NCBI GenBank assembly: GCA_002151545.1
Contig: CP021237.1
Span: 5,084,001-5,148,000 of the forward strand
Direction: 5' to 3'
DNA: 64,000 bases
Source: Sphingobacteriaceae bacterium GW460-11-11-14-LB5
GTDB taxonomy: Bacteria; Bacteroidota; Bacteroidia; Sphingobacteriales; Sphingobacteriaceae
Positions 45,112 through 53,447 of this stretch are shown here, in pieces; positions within the stretch are counted from its first letter, which is position 1, and each line of letters opens with the position of its first letter. The notes under the pieces were generated by a model. The model did not search any database. It was not told the origin of the DNA and worked only from the letters and a program-made list of their open reading frames with translations. Both the position numbers and the translations under genes were made by a program.

Positions 45112-47145
45112 ATGGAAGAAACAAGGGAACAGCAGCGCTTTCACCGCTTTCTCCAGTTTTTTGTCTACTTCTCCCTGTTCCTAGATTTTTTAGTGTTTGT
45201 ATATGGCACCAAGATAGGCAGCATCCCCCAAGCCGAGCGGATCGGATTTTCAAGGTTTATGGCTAGACTTGCCAGGCTGCCGATGTACCAGGATCCGTTT
45301 TTTAGTAAGAGCTTTCTTTTGTTGCTATTGTGCCTGACTTCAATCGGTACGCTCAGCAGAAAAAACAAGGATATCGATATCCGAAAGTCCATTGTATTCC
45401 CTTTGGTCTTGGGATTGATCTCGCTTTTCGGCAGCACCTATTTTCTAGGTTCTAAAGGAAAGGAAATCCTCCCCATGACCACTTGGGACAATATTATCTA
45501 TGTTCTGGGCTCTTTTTTGGGAACACTACTGGTCCACATTTCTCTGGACAATATCTCCAAGGTGATCAGGAGCAAACTGGGAAAGGACAAATGGAACGTG
45601 GAGGGAGAATCGTTCATGCAGGCAACCAAGCCAATTGATTCCCCTAGCAGCGTCAACATCCCCTCGCTTTTTTATTTTAGGGGCAAGGTGCATAGGGGCT
45701 TCATCAATATAGAGAACGTTTTTCGAGGCACGCTGCTGATCGGAAACCCGGGCTCGGGAAAATCCTTTGGCGTGGTGATGCCCTTTATCCGCCAGCTACT
45801 GGCCAAGGAGTTCTGCATCTGCCTGTATGATTTCAAGTTCCATGACCTTGCCGAAGTGGCCTACTACCACTACCTGCTTGCCAAAAAGAAAGGCAATTGC
45901 AAAGACCATGATTTCCACGTCATCAACTTAACGAAAGTGGAAAGGTCAAGGCGGATAAATGTGCTCAGGCCCGATTATATCCGTACGCTGGCCGATGCTT
46001 CGGAAACTGCAGAAGCGCTGGTCGAAGCGCTGAAAAAGGGAGATAAATCCGGGGGCAGTGACCAGTTCTTTACCCAAAGTGCGGTGAATTTCTTGGCCTC
46101 GTGCATCTACTTTTTTGCCCAGCACCAGAGCGGCAGGTATTCAACTTTTGCCCATGTGCTATCGTTTTTGAACTGCAGCTATGATGAGATTTTTGGGGTA
46201 CTGTTTACCAATAAGGAACTCACTTCCCTTCTGTCACCATTCTACACCGCTTATAAGGCCAAGGCCTTTGACCAGCTAGAGGGACAAGTGGGAACGCTGA
46301 AGATTTTCATCTCGCGCCTTGCCACAAAGGAAACTTTCTGGGTGTTCTCCGGCGATGACTTTGACCTTAAGATCTCTAGGCCCGAAAACCCGTCCATTCT
46401 GGTACTGGCCAATGATCCAAACACCCAGAACATCAACTCGGCATGTTATTCTGTGGTGCTAAACCGGCTAACTAGGCTCATCAACTCTAAGGGGAACCTA
46501 CCTTCTGCGCTGATCATCGATGAGCTGCCGACCCTATTTGTCCACCGGATCGAAAACCTGATCGCAACGGCCAGGAGCAATAAGGTGGCCGTTCTAATGG
46601 GCCTTCAGGAGATCCCGCAGTTCCAGCAGCAGTACGGAAAGGATACGGCAAACACCATAACAGCGGTAGTGGGCAATGTGCTCTCGGGAGCTGTGAGAAA
46701 CAAGGAAACATTGGAGTGGCTGGAAAGGCTTTTTGGAAAGGTGAAACAGCAGAGCGAAAGCCTGTCCATCGACCGCAGTAAGACCTCGCTCTCGCTGAGC
46801 GAAAAACTAGAGCCGTTGATCCCGGCCGGAAAGATAGCTTCGCTCCGAACAGGTGAACTGGTAGGCGTACTGGCATCTGATGCGGTGAAAGAGTACAGCG
46901 GGGAATTTGAGACTTCTGCCATAAATTGCAGGGTGAACCTGGACATGAAGGCCATTGAGATTGAAAAGGAAAATTATCCGGAGCTCCCGATCTATTATGA
47001 TTTTGGTGGAAACAAGGAAGCCATTCTCCGTGAGCATTTTTTTAAGATCACTGCGGACGTGGCCGCTATGGTTGCATCCTTCAATTTGCCCCAGGCACCT
47101 GCAAAACCAGCCGCAGCGAAGGCCTCAATGAAGGCCACACAATAA
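45112..47145 (+). CDS. VirD4/TraG-type coupling protein (T4CP)
   Basis: The 677-residue protein has several N-terminal membrane segments (LQFFVYFSLFLDFLVFVYG and later ones up to about 145), Walker A LLIGNPGSGKSFGVVMPF (about 207-224), CLYDFKFHDLAEV, and Walker B SALIIDELPTLF (about 464-475) followed by NKVAVLMGLQEIPQFQQQYG. Coupling proteins bring the relaxase-DNA complex to the channel. In CTnDOT the equivalent gene (mobC) is beside mobAB; here it follows traN. Confidence 0.93.
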   Translation: MEETREQQRFHRFLQFFVYFSLFLDFLVFVYGTKIGSIPQAERIGFSRFMARLARLPMYQDPFFSKSFLLLLLCLTSIGTLSRKNKDIDIRKSIVFPLVLGLISLFGSTYFLGSKGKEILPMTTWDNIIYVLGSFLGTLLVHISLDNISKVIRSKLGKDKWNVEGESFMQATKPIDSPSSVNIPSLFYFRGKVHRGFINIENVFRGTLLIGNPGSGKSFGVVMPFIRQLLAKEFCICLYDFKFHDLAEVAYYHYLLAKKKGNCKDHDFHVINLTKVERSRRINVLRPDYIRTLADASETAEALVEALKKGDKSGGSDQFFTQSAVNFLASCIYFFAQHQSGRYSTFAHVLSFLNCSYDEIFGVLFTNKELTSLLSPFYTAYKAKAFDQLEGQVGTLKIFISRLATKETFWVFSGDDFDLKISRPENPSILVLANDPNTQNINSACYSVVLNRLTRLINSKGNLPSALIIDELPTLFVHRIENLIATARSNKVAVLMGLQEIPQFQQQYGKDTANTITAVVGNVLSGAVRNKETLEWLERLFGKVKQQSESLSIDRSKTSLSLSEKLEPLIPAGKIASLRTGELVGVLASDAVKEYSGEFETSAINCRVNLDMKAIEIEKENYPELPIYYDFGGNKEAILREHFFKITADVAAMVASFNLPQAPAKPAAAKASMKATQ

Positions 47146-47176
47146 ACAATTCATTTTTAAATTTTAATTCAACATC

Positions 47177-47608
47177 ATGGAGGAACTAACAGGTACCCTT
47201 GTAGCGGTACATCCTGATCTCACCCAAGACCCTGTATCTAGGCAGGGCCAGATTGGTATGGTGGTCGCCGCCGATCTGAAGACCGATACCATCAGTGTCG
47301 GGTTTGGAAGCACGGAACTTGGCCATTATTCATCTGATGCGCTACTGGTGCTAAAGGACAAAAATGAGCTGTTCAAAGATGCGATGGTCAATGCAAAGGA
47401 ACTAGGTCCGGAAGTCTTTAAAAAAATGCTGCTGATCAATATGATCCAGGACAACAGGCCCGAACATAAGTACATGATGCAGGCCATGGAAATGGCCATC
47501 AGCAGCGAGCGGATAATGGAGAGCAGCATGACTTCGCTGGAATCAAAACTTAGCCAGCAGATCGCTCAGGCGCAGCAGCAGACCCAGCACGCGAGCATTG
47601 GCAGATGA
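47177..47608 (+). CDS. Hypothetical transfer-region protein, SH3-like N-terminus
   Basis: The 143-residue protein opens with a beta-rich segment (GTLVAVHPDLTQDP, QGQIGMVVAADLKTDTISVGF) suggestive of a small SH3-like barrel and ends with helices rich in glutamine (SQQIAQAQQQTQ). No signal peptide. Family not recognised. It overlaps the M23 gene by 4 bases. Confidence 0.65.
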   Translation: MEELTGTLVAVHPDLTQDPVSRQGQIGMVVAADLKTDTISVGFGSTELGHYSSDALLVLKDKNELFKDAMVNAKELGPEVFKKMLLINMIQDNRPEHKYMMQAMEMAISSERIMESSMTSLESKLSQQIAQAQQQTQHASIGR

Positions 47609-48075
47609 CCAAAAAGCTAGGCTTTTTGGGATTGCTGATGATATTTTGCCTTAAGGCTACGTGCCAAACGGACTATTCATTGCCCCTGAACCATTTGAAA
47701 CTGACCAGCAATTACGGTACACGGATACATCCCATTACCAAACAAACGGATTTTCACCGGGGCATAGACCTTTCGGCAAGGTGCGAGCCGGTAATGGCGG
47801 TGCTTTCCGGAAAGGTTTCCTCCTGTGGATATGATCCGATCCTTGGCAATTTCGTAAAGATTGACCACGGGGAAATCCGTACCGTTTATGGGCACCTGCG
47901 AATGGTTGCTATTTTTCCAGGAGAATCCGTGCAGGCCGGAACTTTTATCGGTATCACCGGAAGTACCGGCCGTTCCACTGGCGAACACCTGCACTTTGCC
48001 GTAAGCGTTTACGGCAGCTATGTAAATCCCCTTGCTTTTTTATTGGGACTGACCAACCTCTGCACTACTGAATGA
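47605..48075 (+). CDS. M23-family peptidoglycan endopeptidase
   Basis: The 156-residue exported protein has the complete LytM/M23 site: SNYGTRIHPIT, HRGIDL (metal ligands His51 and Asp55), YGHLRM (His97) and GEHLHF (His128/His130). It cuts peptide cross-links in peptidoglycan, and here probably opens the wall for the type IV channel. The signal contains KATCQ, so a lipoprotein is possible. Confidence 0.9.
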   Translation: MTKKLGFLGLLMIFCLKATCQTDYSLPLNHLKLTSNYGTRIHPITKQTDFHRGIDLSARCEPVMAVLSGKVSSCGYDPILGNFVKIDHGEIRTVYGHLRMVAIFPGESVQAGTFIGITGSTGRSTGEHLHFAVSVYGSYVNPLAFLLGLTNLCTTE

Positions 48076-48097
48076 ACCTCAACTTTAAACCCTTTTT

Positions 48098-48877
48098 ATG
48101 AAAACTTTATTTGAACCTCACCAGCTGCCCATTTCCGAATTTCAGCGCCTCGGCCTGGTTTTCGAAAACCATATTCAACTAGATCCGGTAGACCTGAATG
48201 CACTTTTGCTGGGGCGACGAACCGGGCTGATCACCTTAAGGAACCTTGAGGCCAATGGCCTGAAACTGGAAAAGATAGACCTAAAGCTATCACTGGAAAC
48301 TAACCGTGAAGGCAAGCTCTCCCTCTCGCTTCATCCCATCTTCCGCAGCCCGCAGCAGCATCCGCTGCTTCAGGGATATGACGCAGATCCTTTGATGGAC
48401 GGTACAGCTGCCAACATCCACAAAGTTTACAACAAAAACAGTAGGCAGGAATATGAAGCCGTTATTGAATATGACCCGCAGACCAGATCATTTATTGCCT
48501 ATGACCCCTTGCAGGTGGCCGCACCGATTGCTATCAACGGCATTACGCTCACCGAGCCGCAGGACTATCAGTTTAGGCGGGGCTTGTTGGTGGATTTAGG
48601 GGACGGCACCAAGTTCCAACATCGTGCCAGCGAGCCCTTGGGCATTGTAGCCAACCGAAGTGAACTGATCCTAACCTTTGAAGATCCGGGTCCTTTTCAG
48701 CATGTGTACATGCACGGCATCCGCAATATACCATTGACCAGACAGCCCCAGCTATTTCCTGATACCCTAGCCTTTCGAATGGCAATGCAGGAAAACGATC
48801 CGCCAAGGTACACCGCTTTCGCTAGCGGGGAAATCAGTTCCGCTGAAAACCAGCCACTGCCGTCTCGCAAGCGATGA
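48098..48877 (+). CDS. Hypothetical element protein (DUF4099/DUF3945-like)
   Basis: The 259-residue cytoplasmic-looking protein begins FEPHQLPISEFQRLGL and has LNALLLGRRTGLITLRNL and a repeat-like block EYDPQTRSFIAYDPL. This resembles DUF4099/DUF3945 proteins common in Bacteroidetes conjugative elements, of unknown function. Overlaps the next gene by 4 bases. Confidence 0.6.
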   Translation: MKTLFEPHQLPISEFQRLGLVFENHIQLDPVDLNALLLGRRTGLITLRNLEANGLKLEKIDLKLSLETNREGKLSLSLHPIFRSPQQHPLLQGYDADPLMDGTAANIHKVYNKNSRQEYEAVIEYDPQTRSFIAYDPLQVAAPIAINGITLTEPQDYQFRRGLLVDLGDGTKFQHRASEPLGIVANRSELILTFEDPGPFQHVYMHGIRNIPLTRQPQLFPDTLAFRMAMQENDPPRYTAFASGEISSAENQPLPSRKR

Positions 48878-49194
48878 TTCCCGAGCATTTCAAGCAGAAC
48901 ATTCAGCTTGGCATCAAGGTCTATGGCTTTGAAGTGCAGGTGGATTACCACTACTGGTGGCCGGAAAAGAAATCAGAGGCTGAGCAAGGACCGCTTAAAT
49001 GTCACGCCGAGTTTCGCTCGGATTCCCCTGTGATTTCCAATACCGGTTACCGCTCACACTTTTTCTATGCCGATCTATTACGGTATAGTACCCACTCAAC
49101 ACTAGAAGATCTGCTGATAGAAATAGGGGAATACCTCGCCCGGGAAAACGGCTACGAGCCGCCATCTCTAGGTAATCAGTTATCACTTTTTTAA
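48874..49194 (+). CDS. Hypothetical element protein
   Basis: The 106-residue protein has no signal peptide and contains an aromatic stretch (VQVDYHYWWPEKK, about 21-33) and a helical C-terminal half (LEDLLIEIGEYLARENGY). No family recognised. Coupled to the gene before it by a 4-base overlap and followed 6 bp later by the first of a paralog pair. Confidence 0.6.
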   Translation: MIPEHFKQNIQLGIKVYGFEVQVDYHYWWPEKKSEAEQGPLKCHAEFRSDSPVISNTGYRSHFFYADLLRYSTHSTLEDLLIEIGEYLARENGYEPPSLGNQLSLF

Positions 49195-49200
49195 TCATTT

Positions 49201-50058
49201 ATGAACGACGATAATTTGACAGGCCTGAAAAATACCCTTGATCGATTAGGATTTGGAAATAAGCTGAACGAAGTGATGGAGAGTGCGATAAGAAACCAAA
49301 CGCCGTCATTTTTGCTGGGCATCTGCAGCTACTTTGACCCTCCGGTAAAATTAACCAGCAGCCAGGGGCAAAAAGATTTTGTACAATACATTTTAAACTT
49401 TGGACGTTCCCAGAAAACCGGCGACTATAGGCTTTTTAACTACCTGGCCGAACTATCCACGCACAATGGCGTTGAGCGCAAACAGGGATTTGAAATAAAT
49501 TCCGACCATTACGTTACCGCAAAGGATGCCTACTACCTTCTACTGGGAAATTCTGTGCTGAAAGAAGTTTCGACGCGAAAGGGGTCAACTCTGAAGCCGC
49601 CCGAAAAAACAGATGTCTGGTTACGGTTAAACCTACAGATTCCTGCTGCTCTAAACAGGCATCCACTTTCCAAATTTTACCCGCCACATGGATTCTCTGT
49701 CCACAACGTTGTTGACAAATACCCAATCTTTTTTCAGCACCCTAATGACAAGGCTACACTGATTAATGCCCTTAAAAAAGGCATGCTGCCAAAAGCGGAT
49801 ATGTTACTTGGCTGCCGGCTTGAACTGGTTTATCTATCTATAAATCCGAAAATGAAAAACCTCGATGTCTTTGATCAGCGCATGAACACGATCAGCAACG
49901 ACTACATTTTTCAGCAAATACCGCTCTCAGGTATGCCACAGCGCATCGAATTTTCTAATTACACAACATTTGACCTCGAAAAGAACACCGAGAAAGCAAA
50001 CGAAGCGGTGCAAGGTAACCCTGTCGATGAGCAGCAAGGTAAAGCTCGAAGAAGGTAA
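49201..50058 (+). CDS. Hypothetical element protein, tandem paralog A
   Basis: The 285-residue protein and the next gene product share their whole length: LKNTLDRLGFGNKLNEVMESAI against LKKTLNYLGFGTKLNDVVESAI at the start, a RHPLSKFYPPHGF block, and NPKMKNLDVFDQRMN near the end. No known domain is visible. The C-terminal tail is short, charged and arginine-rich. Such proteins recur in Bacteroidetes mobile elements, sometimes with DUF3945-type regions. Confidence 0.65.
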   Translation: MNDDNLTGLKNTLDRLGFGNKLNEVMESAIRNQTPSFLLGICSYFDPPVKLTSSQGQKDFVQYILNFGRSQKTGDYRLFNYLAELSTHNGVERKQGFEINSDHYVTAKDAYYLLLGNSVLKEVSTRKGSTLKPPEKTDVWLRLNLQIPAALNRHPLSKFYPPHGFSVHNVVDKYPIFFQHPNDKATLINALKKGMLPKADMLLGCRLELVYLSINPKMKNLDVFDQRMNTISNDYIFQQIPLSGMPQRIEFSNYTTFDLEKNTEKANEAVQGNPVDEQQGKARRR

Positions 50059-50095
50059 CCGCAGGAGACAAAACTTCCTATAAAATTAAAGATCT

Positions 50096-50950
50096 ATGAA
50101 TGAAGCAAATTTAGAATATCTAAAAAAGACCCTCAACTATTTGGGATTTGGTACCAAGCTCAACGACGTCGTTGAAAGCGCGATAACGAAAGAAATACCG
50201 AAATTCAGCGTCGGCATTAATACCCGGTTTGAGCCACCACTGACTTTGGGAAATGGCGCAAAACAAAAGGATATCGTACAATTCACGCTTGACTTCAACA
50301 AAGCGAAAGAAACCGACACCTATTACCTTAACGATTATACAGCCTATCTGACTGCCCACGATGGCACCAGTCGCAGCCAGCAGTTCAACCTGGAGCGAGA
50401 TCTCCGTGTTACGGCAAATCAGGCATACCGCTTGCTGCTCGGCGCAGCTCTCCAAAAAGAAACATCGAAACGGCCAGAAGGTGAAAATACGGTTGCTGGA
50501 AAAACAAAGGTCTGGATGAAACTTAATCTAGATGTCCTGGATAGCTACGGCAGACATCCGGTTTCTAAAACCTATCCTGCATACGGATTTGACCTTCATT
50601 CTGTTCTGGAAAAATATCCGATTTCTGGATTAAAAGAAAATGAGCTTCCCTCATTGATTACTGAAGTTGAAAAAGGCATGCTTCCAAGGCTCACCATGGA
50701 AATTGAGGGCAGGATAACTCCAGTGATCATCTCGGCCAATCCTCAGATGAAGAACCTGGATGTATATGACTTGTTGATGAACCAAATCAAAAACGATAGG
50801 ATTTTCACCGCTGAGTTGAAATCAGATCCTGCACAGCGTGTCGAGCTAACTGATCAGCATCAGGTTAATGAACACAAATTTACAGGTAACGAATTTCAGG
50901 CTGGAGATACAGAAAATATAAACCAGCAATCAAGAAGTAGAGGCCGATAA
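50096..50950 (+). CDS. Hypothetical element protein, tandem paralog B
   Basis: At 284 residues it is the same length as paralog A and aligns end to end (RHPVSKTYPAYGFDLHSVLEKYPI, NPQMKNLDVYDLLMN). The two genes have clearly diverged, so the duplication is not recent. No signal peptide or known domain. Lies 37 bp after paralog A. Confidence 0.65.
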   Translation: MNEANLEYLKKTLNYLGFGTKLNDVVESAITKEIPKFSVGINTRFEPPLTLGNGAKQKDIVQFTLDFNKAKETDTYYLNDYTAYLTAHDGTSRSQQFNLERDLRVTANQAYRLLLGAALQKETSKRPEGENTVAGKTKVWMKLNLDVLDSYGRHPVSKTYPAYGFDLHSVLEKYPISGLKENELPSLITEVEKGMLPRLTMEIEGRITPVIISANPQMKNLDVYDLLMNQIKNDRIFTAELKSDPAQRVELTDQHQVNEHKFTGNEFQAGDTENINQQSRSRGR

Positions 50951-50965
50951 CCTAACAAAAATCCT

Positions 50966-51166
50966 ATGAACAAACTTTTTAAAAAAATTGACCGCATTAG
51001 GGGTAGTGGAACCGCTATGCTTGACCTTCGTCCGAACTCCCCTTATTTCCACCTTGACGGGCAGGTCTTTGCCGTACACAGCATTGGCACTCCAGGCCTT
51101 AAATGTCCGGTGGTGCTGATCATCGAAGGCGAGCAGGTGGAGTTTTCAATTGATGATATCCATTAG
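50966..51166 (+). CDS. Small hypothetical element protein
   Basis: This 66-residue, beta-rich protein (AMLDLRPNSPYFHLDGQVFAV, VVLIIEGEQVEFSIDDI) lies 15 bp after paralog B and 18 bp before the adenine methyltransferase gene. Family unknown. Confidence 0.55.
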   Translation: MNKLFKKIDRIRGSGTAMLDLRPNSPYFHLDGQVFAVHSIGTPGLKCPVVLIIEGEQVEFSIDDIH

Positions 51167-51184
51167 TCATTATTTATCCATTTT

Positions 51185-52048
51185 ATGAGCAAGATAAAAT
51201 TAAAAACCCCCATCAGCTATTATGGCGGGAAACAAAAGCTAGCTTCCAGGATCGTATCGGTTATTCCTGAACATGTGCTCTACTGCGAACCGTTCATTGG
51301 CGGTGCTGCCGTCTTCTTTGCAAAACCACCCTCAAAAGTTGAAGTGATCAACGATACCAACAGGGAACTGATGAACTTTTATAGGGTGGCCAAGGAAGAT
51401 TTCGTTTCCCTGGAAAAGGAAATCCGCATCAGCCTGCACAGCCGTGACCTATACCGCAAGGCTTCGGTAATCTATAACAACCCCGATATGTTCAGTGAGA
51501 TCAAGCGGGCCTGGGCCGTCTGGCTAAGTGCCTCCCAAAGCTTCAGCTCTCAGCTGGATAGCAACTGGGGTTATGATAAACAGAGCAATACTACCAGTAA
51601 AAGAATCCAGAACAAAAAGGAGAATTTCGTTGAAGAAATGGCTATCAGGCTACAGAACTGCCAGATCGAATGTGCAGATGCACTCTATATCATTGGCAGC
51701 CGGGACACGGAGAACAGTTTTTTCTATTGCGATCCCCCGTACTACAATTCCAACTGTGGCCACTATGATGGTTATTCGGAGCAGGATTTTGAGTCCCTGC
51801 TATTTCTTCTTTCCAAGATCAAAGGAAAATTTCTGCTCTCATCCTATCCCTCGCCACTGCTTGAAAAATACACCAAGGAAAATGGCTGGGTGAACTGGTC
51901 CATTGAGCAGCAGGTTTCGGTTAACGCAAAATCGGGAAAGCTCAAAAGCAAAACCGAGATGCTCACGGCAAATTATCCATTTGCACTGGAAAAGGAGTTA
52001 CCAAAAGACCGATCATCTCCCACACCAACTGATGAAATACATAATTAA
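51185..52048 (+). CDS. D12-class adenine-N6 DNA methyltransferase (orphan)
   Basis: The 287-residue protein has the Dam/D12 features: PISYYGGKQKLASRI (9-23), CEPFIGGAAVFF (34-45), and catalytic motif IV FFYCDPPYYNS (about 180-190). It methylates adenine in a short target site. No restriction endonuclease is adjacent, so it probably works in self-protection or regulation on the mobile element. Confidence 0.92.
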   Translation: MSKIKLKTPISYYGGKQKLASRIVSVIPEHVLYCEPFIGGAAVFFAKPPSKVEVINDTNRELMNFYRVAKEDFVSLEKEIRISLHSRDLYRKASVIYNNPDMFSEIKRAWAVWLSASQSFSSQLDSNWGYDKQSNTTSKRIQNKKENFVEEMAIRLQNCQIECADALYIIGSRDTENSFFYCDPPYYNSNCGHYDGYSEQDFESLLFLLSKIKGKFLLSSYPSPLLEKYTKENGWVNWSIEQQVSVNAKSGKLKSKTEMLTANYPFALEKELPKDRSSPTPTDEIHN

Positions 52049-52070
52049 ATCCACTTTATTATCTGCTTAC

Positions 52071-52086
52071 AAAGGAGGCGAGAATG
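52071..52086 (+). promoter_or_regulatory. Strong Shine-Dalgarno-like AAAGGAGG before an ATG at 52084
   Basis: AAAGGAGG at 52071-52078 stands 5 bp before an ATG at 52084. Such a clear site is unusual in Bacteroidetes. The frame from this ATG reads MENTCWNKLEILGETL and then leaves the frame of the downstream gene. Confidence 0.5.
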
Positions 52087-52586
52087 GAAAATACCTGTTG
52101 GAACAAACTTGAAATCCTTGGTGAAACGCTTACAATGTCCTTGAGCACTTCTATGAAATGGGCTATGATGCTCCTCCGTTTCTTGCTATCCTGGTCGATA
52201 CGGAAGCTGTCTATTTTGAATCCCGTATTGCACCTCCTTTAAAAGACCTTCAGGAGATTGCCGAATCCTTTGATGTGGATCTGAAGCTGCTATATATCCT
52301 TCCCGATGAACATAAAAGAGAAAAATTCAACTATACATGCCTAAAGAACCGAAAGCTAGAAGGCCTGGCCAGTGACCTAAAGAAGCAGATTTTTAAAGCA
52401 GTCTCTGTTCAGGAGCTCGAAAAGGCTTCTGTATCCATTAACGAAAAAGGGCACGGGTCGCACATTAACATGAATGAATGGACAATCTTGGCCTACCTGG
52501 CAGAAAAGAAGTACAATGAACTTGCGATTGCGCATAAACAAGTGGATGAAGGTATCTCATCACCAAAAAGAAAAATAGGCAGATAA
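52084..52586 (+). pseudogene. Hypothetical element gene, probably frameshifted near its 5' end
   Basis: A 142-residue frame runs from an ATG at 52158 to 52586, but its frame continues open upstream to 52125 as NAYNVLEHFYE without a start. The frame with the strong ribosome site (ATG 52084) encodes about 16 residues that would join it neatly if one base were restored near 52130 (GETL then YNVLEHFYEMGYD). The long frame contains KDLQEIAESFDVDLKLLYIL and a charged helical body. Family unknown. A sequencing error, a true pseudogene, or a start at 52158 remain possible. Confidence 0.5.
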
Positions 52587-52595
52587 GCCCTCTGA

Positions 52596-52775
52596 TTAAA
52601 AAGGAAAGCGATTTCGCCTTCTTTTTCTAGCTTCCCTTCTTAGGTAGCCAATAAATACAAGGCATAACACCAACATGAGCATGCCGCTACGGGCAGAATC
52701 TTTCATGGCAATTCCAGAAAGCATGATGCCCGCACTGAGCATGGAAAAGATGAATAGATAAATGATATTTTTCAT
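52596..52775 (-). CDS. Small two-span membrane protein, 59 residues
   Basis: Reverse-strand frame from an ATG at 52775 to a TAA at 52596. It predicts IIYLFIFSMLSAGIMLSG and SGMLMLVLCLVFIGYL as two membrane segments followed by a strongly basic tail (RREARKRRRNRFPF), a positive-inside topology typical of real inner-membrane proteins. It faces the plus-strand genes tail to tail. Function unknown. Confidence 0.6.
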   Translation of the reverse strand: MKNIIYLFIFSMLSAGIMLSGIAMKDSARSGMLMLVLCLVFIGYLRREARKRRRNRFPF

Positions 52776-52895
52776 AACACTGATTAACAGAGAATTATCG
52801 TCTAATTCTGTTCCACTTTTCGTCCGATCAAAATAAATATTGATTTTTCTGCTAAATCATTTTGTTATTTGGGTTAAAGGTCTACATTTGACCCT

Positions 52896-52914
52896 GAGAG
52901 CGTTAATTTAGATA
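52896..52914 (+). repeat. Left arm of a 19-bp perfect inverted repeat
   Basis: GAGAGCGTTAATTTAGATA is the exact reverse complement of 53336-53354. The two arms frame a 440-bp segment that contains one small gene and its terminator. Confidence 0.85.
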
Positions 52915-53049
52915 CAGGCAGATTTGGATTCGTCCGGTCTGTCTGTTCTTTTCCACAGCATCGAACTCCAAGTTTTCGCGATTTTCAGGTCTTAGGATAT
53001 TTCCCCAATTCGTCCCTACCACTATTTACTTCTCGAACTGTTATTCACT

Positions 53050-53247
53050 ATGAATTCTGAACTTATCAAAACCTTGGAGGAAGATAAGACTCCTGGGCAG
53101 CATACTTATTCAGTTACCATCAAAAGACCTAAAAAAACGCCCAAAACCTATAAGATAAATGTAACTTATATTCCAACGACCGAAGAAAAAGCAAGAATAA
53201 AACTCTCGATTGTAGAAAGTATTATCAAACGGACTTTCATCAAATAG
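53050..53247 (+). CDS. Small basic hypothetical protein inside the inverted repeats
   Basis: This 65-residue protein is lysine-rich with beta-strand-like YSVTIKRPKKTPKTYKINVTYIP and a helical end (KLSIVESIIKRTF). It lies within a segment bounded by 19-bp inverted repeats and followed by a hairpin. No family recognised. Confidence 0.5.
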   Translation: MNSELIKTLEEDKTPGQHTYSVTIKRPKKTPKTYKINVTYIPTTEEKARIKLSIVESIIKRTFIK

Positions 53248-53303
53248 TACGACTGGATATCGCATCCATCCGTTCCTATCTTTCCCCAAGACTTTTTAAA
53301 AAG

Positions 53304-53336
53304 AAACGGGAACAATCATCCCGACTGTTCCCGTTT
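53304..53336 (+). terminator. 11-bp perfect hairpin after the small gene
   Basis: AAACGGGAACA (53304-53314) pairs perfectly with TGTTCCCGTTT (53326-53336). It lies 57 bp after the 65-residue gene and touches the right inverted-repeat arm. Likely a terminator, working in either direction. Confidence 0.7.
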
Positions 53337-53354
53337 ATCTAAATTAACGCTCTC
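53336..53354 (-). repeat. Right arm of the 19-bp perfect inverted repeat
   Basis: Exact reverse complement of 52896-52914, directly abutting the terminator hairpin. A weaker second pair, GCAGATTTG near 52918 and CAAATCTGC near 53423, lies just beyond. Confidence 0.85.
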
Positions 53355-53447
53355 TTTATAAAGACGACCAATCTGAAAAGATATTGTGTTACCACCAAAG
53401 TTTTTCATCTGGTCCAAAAGGCAAATCTGCTAGGCCTGAAAAGCATC

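Noticed and set aside
46514..46955. Minus-strand frames of 116-120 codons within the coupling protein gene
   Set aside because: Shadows of a strongly conserved plus-strand ATPase gene.
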